Source: Lachnospiraceae bacterium (GTDB taxonomy: Bacteria; Bacillota; Clostridia; Lachnospirales; Lachnospiraceae). From it: a DNA stretch of 44,938 nt. The stretch spans positions 1-44,938 of the forward strand of contig JAFRVD010000026.1 of assembly GCA_017441825.1 (NCBI GenBank). Reading direction: 5' to 3'. Of this stretch, positions 15,716 to 22,741 are shown one piece after another. Under the pieces are notes generated by a model. That model was given only the letters and a program-made list of their open reading frames with translations, had not been told where the DNA came from and did no database searches. How positions within the stretch are numbered: position 1 is the first letter of the stretch; every line of letters begins with the position of its first letter. The position numbers were made by a program, and so were the translations under genes.

Positions 15716-16975
15716 ATGAGCGACCATAAAAAGCTGCTTTCCAATGCGTACAGACTCTCCATGGTGAACCTTGCACTCCGTATGGCGGCGCTTTCCGAGC
15801 TTTTTCTGGACCACACTGAAAAGGAGACCGGAGAGATGCTTGAGCAAAGAGTCCAGACCCTTTATGGCCTGATCTCCCGCCATTTTTCCGGAGACCCGGT
15901 TCTTCCCGCCGATGTTATCGCGCTTCGGGATGAGAACATCGCGGATATGGTTAAGCTTTCGGCGCTTACAGACATCTTTCAGAATGATGAATACGTCCTT
16001 AACAGGATCGAGTATACCTTCCGGGATGCAGAACCGGTTCCGGACGACCAGGCGTTTACGGACGAGATCATCGGCTATTTCGCAGGCGTACCAAAGGAAT
16101 CTCAGAATGAGGCAATTATTGACGTTATAGAACAGCTCCCGTTCCGCATGACAAAAGTTCGGTTCCTTGAGCTTCTCAGGGACCGTCTTGGCGTGTATAA
16201 GGGGAGCGAGTCTTCGGTCTTCACGGACCGGCTTGATATGCTGACGACGGCTGCCGGCATTCATCATGAAGATGCACTTTTTCCGGAGATCCCAGCCGAT
16301 CAGCTGCTTTCAGCACCGGTATTTGAGGTGAAGACGCTTCCGGAATTTGAAGCGCTTGAGGATTCTCTCATGAGATCCGGTGAACAGCTGGATCTCAGGA
16401 TGGACGTCTGTTCGTCCATGGAGGACGTCCTGAACAGCTTCCTTTGTGTTCTTCTTACAGAAGCTGATCATGCACAGGAATTTGACTTAAGAGACCATGT
16501 GACGGAGCTCGTCCTGAAGCTTTCATCGTCTGTAGTGGACCCGCAGCCGGAAGGAATTCGTGAACTCTATCCGGACTTTGAGCCGCTGGAAGGATATCCG
16601 GAACGCTTTTCAACGGACCTTATGGGTCTTTTATCACGGGAATTTGACGACGACCTGTTAAAGCAGGTCTCTGTTCTCCTTTCTTCGAGCCCCTTTGCGC
16701 CCCTTTGCGCACGGGAAAAGAGTGAAGAGCTTACGAACGAAGAATTCAGGAAGCTGTACGGGGCATTTTCCGAAAAGATCCTCGCACGGCTGTCCTCTGT
16801 CAATAAGCTGTACGGGAGAGCGATCATGGCGCGTATGAACGCCATGGTGCCTCCGCGGTTCACTTCGCAGGAAGAGCTGGAAAACTATATTTTCAGTTCC
16901 CTCCGCGGCTGTACGAATACTGCAGAAAAGGCCGGCGTTGCCGAGCTTCTTCACAGGATCATGAAAGAAGGCTGA
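15716..16975 (+). CDS. Unrecognised 419-residue soluble protein
   Basis: I recognise no family. The protein is mostly helical by composition, rich in Leu, Glu and Asp, with no signal peptide, membrane segment or obvious catalytic motif. Distinct stretches are ELFLDHTEKETGEMLEQRV, FRDAEPVPDDQAFTDEII and LSSVNKLYGRAIMARMNAM. It starts 4 bp after pgsA with AAAGGTG upstream, and a second unrecognised gene begins 3 bp after its stop, so it is part of the same operon. A 10-bp tandem duplication (CCCTTTGCGC twice at 16691-16710) sits within the reading frame without breaking it. Codon use looks like its neighbours, so it is probably a native lineage-specific gene rather than an insertion. Confidence 0.8.
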   Translation: MSDHKKLLSNAYRLSMVNLALRMAALSELFLDHTEKETGEMLEQRVQTLYGLISRHFSGDPVLPADVIALRDENIADMVKLSALTDIFQNDEYVLNRIEYTFRDAEPVPDDQAFTDEIIGYFAGVPKESQNEAIIDVIEQLPFRMTKVRFLELLRDRLGVYKGSESSVFTDRLDMLTTAAGIHHEDALFPEIPADQLLSAPVFEVKTLPEFEALEDSLMRSGEQLDLRMDVCSSMEDVLNSFLCVLLTEADHAQEFDLRDHVTELVLKLSSSVVDPQPEGIRELYPDFEPLEGYPERFSTDLMGLLSREFDDDLLKQVSVLLSSSPFAPLCAREKSEELTNEEFRKLYGAFSEKILARLSSVNKLYGRAIMARMNAMVPPRFTSQEELENYIFSSLRGCTNTAEKAGVAELLHRIMKEG

Positions 16976-16977
16976 GC

Positions 16978-17307
16978 TTGAAGTATTTCAGATACATGTG
17001 GATCGGAAGATCCCTGGACGGAAGACGCACCGAAGTGTTCAGGAAGCTGAAGTCTGACTCGCTTCCGAAGTCGGTCTATGTCCTCGCGGTCCCGGAAACA
17101 GACACACATGTACTGGATATCTACCCCGGAAACGTGCTGAAGCACAAGTATTTCAAGAAGTCGCAGCAGATCGTCATAGGGCTTGCCGGGAGCTACGATG
17201 AAGCCCAGGAGCTTTCAGGGAGCATCGTGAGCTCTGTATATCTGGAAACGGGCAGCGTCAGGCTTCTCGATTATCTCGAAAAACTGCCGGAGGACGCCTA
17301 TGTCTGA
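16978..17307 (+). CDS. Unrecognised 109-residue protein, TTG start
   Basis: It begins at TTG 16978 (MKYFRYMWIGRSLDGRRTEVF) with AAGG (16968-16971) 6 nt upstream; no ATG gives a comparable length. The sequence is a compact alpha/beta-like domain with VYVLAVPETDTHVLDIYPGNVL and KSQQIVIGLAGSYDEAQELS; no membrane segment or known motif. It overlaps the next gene (DUF2953) by 8 bp, and such small genes directly upstream of DUF2953 occur in relatives as far as I recall, suggesting a joint envelope- or sporulation-related role. Function unknown. Confidence 0.75.
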   Translation: MKYFRYMWIGRSLDGRRTEVFRKLKSDSLPKSVYVLAVPETDTHVLDIYPGNVLKHKYFKKSQQIVIGLAGSYDEAQELSGSIVSSVYLETGSVRLLDYLEKLPEDAYV

Positions 17308-18358
17308 GATCCTGCTGATCCTCCCTGTATTCAAGATACTGCTGACTATCCTGAAGATCATCGGCATCGTGATCCTCTGCGTGATCGGGCTCGTGATCCT
17401 GATAATCCTAATCGTTTCCTGGGTACCCATCCGCTATGACGCAGGCGTTGAAAAGAAATCGGCGTTCAGACTGTCTGCCGGGGTCTCCTGGTTCCTTAGG
17501 GCTTTTTCGTTCCGTTTCTTCATGAATGAGGAGGGGAGCGGAACAGTCATCAAGCTGTTTGGAAAGACGCTCAGTGAGTCTTCTTCCGGAGAAACGGAAG
17601 AAGATAAGGCGGAAGAAAAGTCAGAAGGCGAAAAGGCGGAAAGCCCGCCCGGAGAAGGTATTCCGGAGTCTCCCGGGGAGGAAGCACCGCAGGCTGCGCC
17701 TGCTGCTCCCGAAAAGCCGCCGGAAGAAAGCGCGGTGGGCCCGCCCGAGAATGCAGAGAGCCTGCAGGAGAGTGCGGAGAGCCATGAGGAGAAGCCTCAG
17801 GAAGAAAGCCCGCCTGTGGAGGAAGCGCACGAAGAGGAGCCGTCCGGGAGTGATAAGCCGCCGGAGGGCGTGTCCGGGGAAACTCAGGAAAACGCGGAAA
17901 ATCCGGAGGAAGAAGTCTTCATCGACGAAAAAATAGATGATTTCCTCGACAATATCCAGATCAAATATCTGGAATTTGAAGACAAATGGGAAGGTATCCG
18001 CGACAAGTACGAGTTTCTCACGTGTGAGCAGGCGATGCGCGAGTACGGCAGGGCCTTAAAGAATATCGGGAAAATACTGAAGCACATCCTGCCGAAGCAC
18101 TTGAGCGGACATCTCCGCTTCGGGTTTGATTCTCCGGCACTTACCGGCAGGATCCTCGCATTTTACTGCGCGCAGGCACCGGTCCACAAATACGCACTCA
18201 TCCCGGAGCCGGAGTTTACTGAAAAGGTATTTGAGGGCAATGCAGAGCTTACCGGGCGGATCTTCTTAGGCTACATTATCCTGAAGGCCCTCGCAATAGT
18301 GCTTAACCTGGACACACTGTATCTCATCCGCAATTTCAGGAAGCATTTCCGTAAATAA
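17300..18358 (+). CDS. DUF2953 membrane-anchored protein with acidic insert
   Basis: 352 residues. An N-terminal membrane region (about residues 6-41) is followed by the DUF2953-type start VPIRYDAGVEKKSAFRLSAGVSW. Residues about 95-210 are a low-complexity Glu/Pro/Ser/Ala segment (repeats such as PEES, ENAES, EEKPQEE), then the C-terminal DUF2953 core resumes: LPKHLSGHLRFGFDSPALTGRIL and a final hydrophobic stretch. DUF2953 proteins (YtfI-like) are encoded beside gerW/ytfJ in spore formers, as here. The acidic segment is probably a flexible linker. The gene overlaps its predecessor by 8 bp and lies 14 bp before gerW. Confidence 0.85.
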   Translation: MSEILLILPVFKILLTILKIIGIVILCVIGLVILIILIVSWVPIRYDAGVEKKSAFRLSAGVSWFLRAFSFRFFMNEEGSGTVIKLFGKTLSESSSGETEEDKAEEKSEGEKAESPPGEGIPESPGEEAPQAAPAAPEKPPEESAVGPPENAESLQESAESHEEKPQEESPPVEEAHEEEPSGSDKPPEGVSGETQENAENPEEEVFIDEKIDDFLDNIQIKYLEFEDKWEGIRDKYEFLTCEQAMREYGRALKNIGKILKHILPKHLSGHLRFGFDSPALTGRILAFYCAQAPVHKYALIPEPEFTEKVFEGNAELTGRIFLGYIILKALAIVLNLDTLYLIRNFRKHFRK

Positions 18359-18372
18359 CAGGAGGATCGAAT

Positions 18373-18780
18373 ATGGCACAGAATGATTTCAATGAATCCA
18401 TAAGAACACTTCTTTCAGGTCTCGACGGGTTCGTCAGCAGCAAGACAGTGGTCGGCACACCTGTCAAGGTCAATGATACGGTGCTGCTTCCGCTGATGGA
18501 CGTCGAAGTCGGCGTGGGCGCCGGCGCATTCGGCAACAAGGCGCTCGGAACGGGCGGCGGCATGGGCGCGAAGATGACTCCCAGTGCGGTGCTGGTCATC
18601 CAGAACGGGGCGTCCAAGCTCATCAACATCAAAAATCAGGATTCTCTGACGAAGGTGCTCGACATGGTACCCGAGGTGATGGACCGCATCACCGGGAAGA
18701 AGGTCAAAAAGGATCCCAAGGTCGACGAGGCCGTGGATGAGATCAGGAAACAGGCGGAGGAAGGGGCCGCCGAACAGTGA
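18373..18780 (+). CDS. ytfJ: GerW family sporulation protein YtfJ
   Basis: 135 residues. The conserved pattern is clear: KTVVGTPVKVNDTVLLPLMDVEVGVGAG, the Gly-rich GTGGGMGAKMTPSAVLVIQNG, and KVLDMVPEVMDRI. In Bacillus GerW/YtfJ is a forespore-made protein needed for normal spore germination. Its presence next to DUF2953 is the standard pairing. It does not prove that this organism sporulates, since non-sporulating relatives also keep it. AGGAGG precedes the start, and the gene ends the long gmk-to-ytfJ run at the terminator 18797-18834. Confidence 0.95.
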   Translation: MAQNDFNESIRTLLSGLDGFVSSKTVVGTPVKVNDTVLLPLMDVEVGVGAGAFGNKALGTGGGMGAKMTPSAVLVIQNGASKLINIKNQDSLTKVLDMVPEVMDRITGKKVKKDPKVDEAVDEIRKQAEEGAAEQ

Positions 18781-18796
18781 ACCCCTTTCACGTGTG

Positions 18797-18834
18797 AAAA
18801 AACAGCCGGAGACAGATCTCCGGCTGTTTTCCTG
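18797..18834 (+). terminator. Rho-independent terminator after ytfJ
   Basis: AACAGCCGGAGA (18801-18812) pairs perfectly with TCTCCGGCTGTT (18817-18828) around CAGA, flanked by AAAA upstream and TT downstream, so it may work in both directions. Confidence 0.9.
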
Positions 18835-19026
18835 TGTTTCCTATGCAGTCTGTGTATAAACCCGGGGGTTCATGCACGTATTGTGCAGACTTTGCACAGT
18901 GTACGTGAGATTTTCTGAAAAAACTGCCGGAAAACGGTTTACAGAAGCACGTGCCCCATTCATAATGTACGTGGCATCCGGCACCGATGCCGTCCCGGAT
19001 GATCTTAAAATACGATATAAAAAGGA
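18835..19026. other. Non-coding region upstream of recA with repeated ACGT-core sites and hairpins
   Basis: About 190 bp with no convincing gene. It holds an interrupted inverted repeat, CACGTA (18875-18880) and TGTGCA (18882-18887) against TGCACA (18893-18898) and TACGTG (18902-18907); a palindrome GCACGTGC (18947-18954); another TACGTG (18968-18973); and a 6-bp hairpin GGCATC/GATGCC (18973-18991). An 81-codon reading frame on the - strand covers it but has no family resemblance or good ribosome site. Confidence 0.5.
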
Positions 19027-19055
19027 TTGACACCAGTGTCGTTTTCGGTTATAGT
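19027..19055 (+). promoter_or_regulatory. Sigma-A promoter of recA
   Basis: Perfect TTGACA (19027-19032) and TATAGT (19050-19055) with 17-nt spacing. The expected start point (about 19062) falls just before the LexA box. Confidence 0.9.
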
Positions 19056-19064
19056 ATGAACAGG

Positions 19065-19078
19065 CGAACAAATGTTCT
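19065..19078. promoter_or_regulatory. LexA (SOS) box of recA
   Basis: CGAACAAATGTTCT at 19065-19078 matches the Bacillota SOS consensus CGAAC-N4-GTTCG with only the last base different. It starts 9 bp after the -10, so bound LexA would block the start of transcription. Confidence 0.88.
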
Positions 19079-19095
19079 ATATTCGGAGGTATGAA

Positions 19096-20202
19096 ATGGA
19101 TATAAGTGAGAAGCAGAAAGCGCTCCAGGCCGCCATCGGCCAGATCGAAAAAGCGTACGGAAAGGGCTCCATCATGAAGCTTGGCAGTAATTCCGGGCTC
19201 CGTGTGGAAACCGTACCAACAGGCTGTTTAAGCCTGGACGTCGCACTGGGTGTCGGAGGCATTCCGAAGGGCAGGATCGTGGAGATCTACGGTCCGGAAT
19301 CATCCGGCAAGACCACGGTGGCGCTCCACATGGTCGCGGAAGTGCAGAAGCGCGGCGGGATCGCAGGCTTCATCGACGCGGAGCACGCGCTGGATCCCAC
19401 GTACGCGGGCCACATTGGCGTAGATATCGATAATTTATATATTTCTCAGCCGGATTCCGGTGAGCAGGCACTCGAGATCTGTGAGACCATGGTGCGTTCA
19501 GGCGCCGTGGATATCGTGATCGTGGACTCTGTTGCTGCGCTTGTCCCCAAGCAGGAGATCGACGGAGAAATGGGCGATTCCCACGTCGGCCTTCAGGCCA
19601 GGCTTATGTCCCAGGCACTCAGGAAGCTCACCGCAGTCGTGGGCAAGACCAACTGCATAGTGGTCTTCATCAACCAGCTGCGTGAAAAGGTGGGCGTCAT
19701 GTACGGCAACCCGGAGACCACTACAGGCGGCCGCGCGCTTAAGTTCTATTCGTCCGTGCGTCTGGACGTGCGCCGCGTTGAAGCGCTTAAGCAGAGCGGA
19801 GAGGTCATCGGCAACCATACGCGCATCAAGGTAGTGAAGAATAAGGTGGCTCCGCCCTTCAAGGAGGCAGAGTTCGACATCCTGTTCGGCAAGGGCATCT
19901 CCCGTTCCGGGGATATCCTGGAGCTCGCGTGCAATGCCGGCATTATCCTGAAGAGCGGCGCATGGTTCTCCTATAAGGATGAAAAGATCGGCCAGGGCCG
20001 TGACAATACCAGAAATTATCTGGACGCGAATCCGGATCTCCTCGCGGAGATCGAACAGCAGGTCCGTGCGCATTTCGGTCTTAACGGAAATGCTGCTCCG
20101 GAGCCCGCGCCTGAACCGGCTGAAGAAAAAAAGCCGAAGCGTTCGTCAAAGAAGGAAGCGGAGAAGGAGATCGAGATCATCGAAGATGAAGACGATGAAT
20201 GA
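19096..20202 (+). CDS. recA: Recombinase RecA
   Basis: 368 residues from ATG 19096. Walker [10 protein letters not shown] near residue 66, the DNA-binding and ATP-response blocks [49 protein letters not shown], and the usual acidic C-tail. It forms the filament that catalyses strand exchange and triggers LexA self-cleavage. An in-frame ATG at 19072 lies inside the LexA box and upstream of the CGGAGGT ribosome site (19083-19089), so it cannot be the start; the ATG at 19096 is correctly placed. The tail is rich in Lys/Glu/Pro ([19 protein letters not shown]), recalling the glgA tail. recX overlaps the end. Confidence 0.98.
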   Translation: MDISEKQKALQAAIGQIEKAYGKGSIMKLGSNSGLRVETVPTGCLSLDVALGVGGIPKGRIVEIYGPESSGKTTVALHMVAEVQKRGGIAGFIDAEHALDPTYAGHIGVDIDNLYISQPDSGEQALEICETMVRSGAVDIVIVDSVAALVPKQEIDGEMGDSHVGLQARLMSQALRKLTAVVGKTNCIVVFINQLREKVGVMYGNPETTTGGRALKFYSSVRLDVRRVEALKQSGEVIGNHTRIKVVKNKVAPPFKEAEFDILFGKGISRSGDILELACNAGIILKSGAWFSYKDEKIGQGRDNTRNYLDANPDLLAEIEQQVRAHFGLNGNAAPEPAPEPAEEKKPKRSSKKEAEKEIEIIEDEDDE

Positions 20203-20704
20203 TCCGGCATCCGGAGAAGAACGGAATATTGAAGCAAGGAAGAAAGCGCTCAGGCTTCTGGAATTTGCTGACAGGACAGAGAAGCAGCTTCGTGATAAGC
20301 TGCTGGAAGCCGGCTTTTCGGAAGAAGAAACAGAGGATGCGCTGGAGTACGCCCGCTCTTTTCACTATCTGGACGACCGTCGGTACGCGGAAAATTTCGT
20401 GAGAGCCAGGCTTGGAGAAAAGAGCCTCTTCGAGATCCGCCACATGCTGAGGGACCGCGGTGTTTCGCCTGAGAACATAGAGCTCGTCCTCATGCAGTCT
20501 GAAGAACAGGAAGAAGGCTCTGACAGGGAGACTGTGGAACGCTTATTCCTCAAAAAATACGGACGGCAGGATCTTTCAGATCCCAAGGTCTATGAAAGGG
20601 CTTTCCGGTACTTCTCGAACCGCGGGTTTCGGTATGAAGATATCCGTGCGGCGCTTGAGGCAGCCATCGGACGGGCGGAAGAGGATCCGTTTACCGAAGA
20701 ATAG
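20195..20704 (+). CDS. recX: Regulatory protein RecX
   Basis: 169 residues from ATG 20195 ([11 protein letters not shown]); an in-frame ATG at 20186 is equally possible, and both overlap the recA stop (20200-20202). The helical repeats typical of RecX are visible: [68 protein letters not shown], and [19 protein letters not shown]. RecX binds RecA filaments and limits their growth. Overlap with recA implies SOS co-expression and translational coupling. A terminator follows at 20721-20754. Confidence 0.93.
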   Translation: MNDPASGEERNIEARKKALRLLEFADRTEKQLRDKLLEAGFSEEETEDALEYARSFHYLDDRRYAENFVRARLGEKSLFEIRHMLRDRGVSPENIELVLMQSEEQEEGSDRETVERLFLKKYGRQDLSDPKVYERAFRYFSNRGFRYEDIRAALEAAIGRAEEDPFTEE

Positions 20705-20720
20705 ATTATTTGAGAGCAAG

Positions 20721-20754
20721 ACGGCAGGGTGAATGCATCCTGCTGTTTTGTTTT
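20721..20754 (+). terminator. Rho-independent terminator after recX
   Basis: ACGGCAGG (20721-20728) pairs with CCTGCTGT (20739-20746), with one G-T pair, followed by a T-rich tail to 20754. Confidence 0.82.
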
Positions 20755-20812
20755 GCTTAATTGATGCCGGGAGCATTTCCTAAGCTTTTTTTCTCTTCGG
20801 ATGACTGTCTGC

Positions 20813-20840
20813 TTGCAAAATAAAACTTTTATGGTATGAT
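20813..20840 (+). promoter_or_regulatory. Promoter of the first tRNA-Leu gene
   Basis: TTGCAA (20813-20818), 16 nt, TATGAT (20835-20840). The leader that follows contains a perfect 12-bp palindrome, ACCATATATGGT (20883-20894), and a GTGTTT/AAACAC hairpin, which would be removed when the tRNA is processed. Confidence 0.72.
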
Positions 20841-20926
20841 AGGGGTGGTATGCAAAATTATGTGTTTTTCGTGCCGTGAAACACCATATATGGTACAAAT
20901 GGTCTTCCGGCGCGTCATAAAACCCT

Positions 20927-21008
<82 letters not shown>

Positions 21009-21018
21009 TTAAGCTCAG

Positions 21019-21090
21019 CACCAAGGGAAACAGACATGTTCGTGCCGGGAACTTGTTCACAGGCACGAATATGGATTGTTTCCCGAGGTG
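21019..21090. repeat. 72-nt imperfect dyad between tRNA genes, unknown
   Basis: The two halves pair as CACC (21019-21022) with GGTG (21087-21090), GGGAAACA (21025-21032) with TGTTTCCC (21077-21084), TTCGTGCC (21039-21046) with GGCACGAA (21062-21069) and GAAC with GTTC around a TT loop: 24 pairs in four blocks with small internal loops. The right half also resembles the 5' part of a tRNA-Tyr/class II tRNA (TTTCCCGAGGTGGCCAAGAGGC). No known RNA family was recognised. Confidence 0.7.
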
Positions 21091-21093
21091 GCC

Positions 21094-21126
21094 AAGAGGC
21101 GAAGCCTCTTACAAACCTTTTTTCAA
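21094..21126 (+). terminator. Weak candidate terminator or RNA 3' hairpin
   Basis: AAGAGGC-GAA-GCCTCTT (21094-21110) is a perfect 7-bp hairpin; a run of six T follows only after a 7-nt gap (ACAAACC). It could end the transcript of tRNA-Leu(TAG) and the dyad, though the distance to the T-run is long for a typical terminator. Confidence 0.45.
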
Positions 21127-21135
21127 AATCACTAC

Positions 21136-21164
21136 TTGACATTTTAATGATGTTGTGTTAACAT
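21136..21164 (+). promoter_or_regulatory. Promoter of the tRNA-Leu(AAG)-tRNA-Leu(CAG) pair
   Basis: Perfect TTGACA (21136-21141), 17 nt, TAACAT (21159-21164), 24 nt before the acceptor stem of the next tRNA. Confidence 0.75.
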
Positions 21165-21187
21165 TCCCTCTGTTGGCAATTTGGTAT

Positions 21188-21271
21188 GCGGAAGTGTCGG
21201 AACTGGCAGACGAGCAAGACTAAGGATCTTGTGACGGGTACGTCGTGTGGGTTCAAGTCCCATCTTCCGCA
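21188..21271 (+). tRNA. tRNA-Leu with rare anticodon AAG
   Basis: Acceptor GCGGAAG (21188-21194) pairs with CTTCCGC (21264-21270), discriminator A 21271; D-arm TCG...CGA; anticodon stem CAAGA/TCTTG encloses the 7-nt loop CTAAGGA, so positions 34-36 are A-A-G; T-arm GTGGG-TTCAAGT-CCCAT; long variable arm. Position 37 is G, as expected for anticodons ending in G. A34 would need deamination to inosine (TadA) to read CUU, CUC and CUA. Most bacteria use GAG here. Confidence 0.93.
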
Positions 21272-21294
21272 TATCCTTTGAAACAACACAGGCT

Positions 21295-21378
21295 GCAGAT
21301 ATGGCGGAATTGGCATACGCGTATGATTCAGGTTCATATCCATGAATTTGGGTGTGGGTTCAAGTCCCACTATCTGCA
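21295..21378 (+). tRNA. tRNA-Leu (anticodon CAG)
   Basis: Acceptor GCAGATA (21295-21301) pairs with TATCTGC (21371-21377), discriminator A; D-arm GCG...CGC; anticodon stem TATGA/TCATA with loop TTCAGGT, anticodon CAG; variable arm with a CCATGAATTTGGG-like stem; T-arm GTGGG-TTCAAGT-CCCAC. It reads CUG, and lies 23 bp after the AAG tRNA in the same transcript. CCA is not encoded. Confidence 0.95.
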
Positions 21379-21379
21379 C

Positions 21380-21410
21380 AAAGCCGAGGGTATCTACCCT
21401 CGGCTTTTTT
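21380..21410 (+). terminator. Rho-independent terminator after the tRNA-Leu cluster
   Basis: AAGCCGAGGGTA (21381-21392) pairs perfectly with TACCCTCGGCTT (21395-21406) around TC, followed by TTTT. It separates the tRNAs from the FtsW-like gene. Confidence 0.95.
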
Positions 21411-21431
21411 AATGATTTGAAAGGAGCGGAG

Positions 21432-22736
21432 ATGAAATACATCGCCCCGAAAAAAAGGCGCGTCTTTTTCTCTGCGCCTTATGACTGGAACCTGATCATC
21501 TGTGTGATCCTCCTGAATATCTTTGGGCTGATCATGATCTACAGCGCAAGCTATTACTATGCGGAGCACAGCCTCGGATACGCGCCGAACCACTTTTTCA
21601 AGAACCAGCTCTATTTTGTACTGGGCGGGATCTTTCTCATGTTCGTCGTTTCCAGGATCGGTCCGCACTTTTACAACAACTGGTTCTTCCTTGCGGCTGC
21701 CATTTTCATGTCGCTCATCCTGATCGTGGCGGTGGCCATCCCTTCCATCTCTAAATCGTCTCACGGCGCTGCGCGATGGATCAAGATCGGCTCCTTTACG
21801 CTCCAGATCGCAGAACCGGTAAAGCTGTTCCTCATCGTATTTTCGGCCTGCTGGATCGCGCGGATCTTTTTCAGGACCGAGGGAGAGAAGAGTATTGCGT
21901 ATTTCCTGATCTTTGCAGGCATTTCGCTTTTGCTTCTGTTCCTGTCCAACAACATGAGTACCGCACTGATCGTTCTCCTGAACGCGTACTTACTCATGAT
22001 GATCAACAGTAAAAGCATGAAGACGTATGTGATCCTGATGATCCTGGCCGTCCTTGCAGGTATAGCCGCCATTTTTCTTCTCGAGAACGTCATACCGTAC
22101 AGTCCGGAGGAGAATTTCCGCTTCACCAGGATCCGTGCGTGGCTTCACCCTACAGATCCGGACTTTTCCGCGGACGAAGCGTATCAGGGCACACTGGCTC
22201 TCTATGCAATCGCGTCCGGCGGCTTCTTCGGCAAGGGTCTCGGCCGCAGCCTTATCAAATTCAGGCTGCCGGAGCCTCACAATGACTACATCCTCGCCAT
22301 CATTTTCGAGGAGCTGGGCGTTTTTGGCGTCATCATCCTGACCATACTCTTCGGATACCTGCTTTACCGGATCTTCATTGTCTACAGGGATTCAAAGAAC
22401 AGGTTCTCGAGAAATATCGTGCTGGGCGTATTCCTGCACCTTGCGCTCCAGGTCCTCATGAATTACGGAGTGACCCTGGGCCTCCTTCCGACGATGGGAG
22501 TTACCCTGACCTTCATAAGCGCCGGAGGCACCTCGGTCCTGTTCACGTTCATCGAGATTGGGCTGGTTCTTGCCTGCGCGCGTGAGACCGCATGGGAGAA
22601 AGCGCACGAAAAGGCTCTTTCCGACGTTTCCGGGGACGATCCCGCCGTTCGGGAGATGCTGGAGAAGCATGACAAGGACTTTTTCGCAAATCTCAGGCTT
22701 CCGGGTATATTACGGAAAAAACAGACAGAAAGGTGA
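21432..22736 (+). CDS. FtsW/RodA/SpoVE-family (SEDS) cell-wall polymerase
   Basis: 434 residues with about ten membrane helices. Start ATG 21432 is fixed by AAGGAG at 21421; the open frame extends upstream into the tRNA and terminator but cannot be coding there. SEDS signatures: LIMIYSASYYYAEH, the AEPVKLFLIVFSACWIA helix (FtsW 'QPSE.K' position), HNDYILAIIFEELGVFG, and the C-terminal GLLPTMGVTLTFISAGGTSVL, close to the FtsW 'P.TG..LPFIS.GG.S' motif. These enzymes polymerise lipid II glycan strands in septum, side wall or spore cortex. No partner penicillin-binding protein is adjacent, so FtsW, RodA and SpoVE cannot be separated with certainty; FtsW is the best guess. Confidence 0.9.
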   Translation: MKYIAPKKRRVFFSAPYDWNLIICVILLNIFGLIMIYSASYYYAEHSLGYAPNHFFKNQLYFVLGGIFLMFVVSRIGPHFYNNWFFLAAAIFMSLILIVAVAIPSISKSSHGAARWIKIGSFTLQIAEPVKLFLIVFSACWIARIFFRTEGEKSIAYFLIFAGISLLLLFLSNNMSTALIVLLNAYLLMMINSKSMKTYVILMILAVLAGIAAIFLLENVIPYSPEENFRFTRIRAWLHPTDPDFSADEAYQGTLALYAIASGGFFGKGLGRSLIKFRLPEPHNDYILAIIFEELGVFGVIILTILFGYLLYRIFIVYRDSKNRFSRNIVLGVFLHLALQVLMNYGVTLGLLPTMGVTLTFISAGGTSVLFTFIEIGLVLACARETAWEKAHEKALSDVSGDDPAVREMLEKHDKDFFANLRLPGILRKKQTER

Positions 22737-22741
22737 TCAAC

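Noticed and set aside
16691-16710. 10-bp tandem repeat inside the 419-residue unknown gene, possible phase-variation site
   Set aside because: Only two copies are present and the frame stays open; too short to argue for slippage switching.
18788-19033. 81-codon open frame on the - strand upstream of recA
   Set aside because: Runs through a terminator and the hairpins, with no good ribosome site or similarity I recognise.
19072-19095. Upstream in-frame ATG for recA
   Set aside because: It lies inside the LexA box and before the GGAGG site, so it would be too close to the transcript start to be used.
21073-21110. Possible tRNA pseudogene (tRNA-Tyr-like 5' half)
   Set aside because: The resemblance covers only the D-arm side; there is no anticodon or T-arm, and the segment is better explained as one arm of a long dyad followed by a hairpin.
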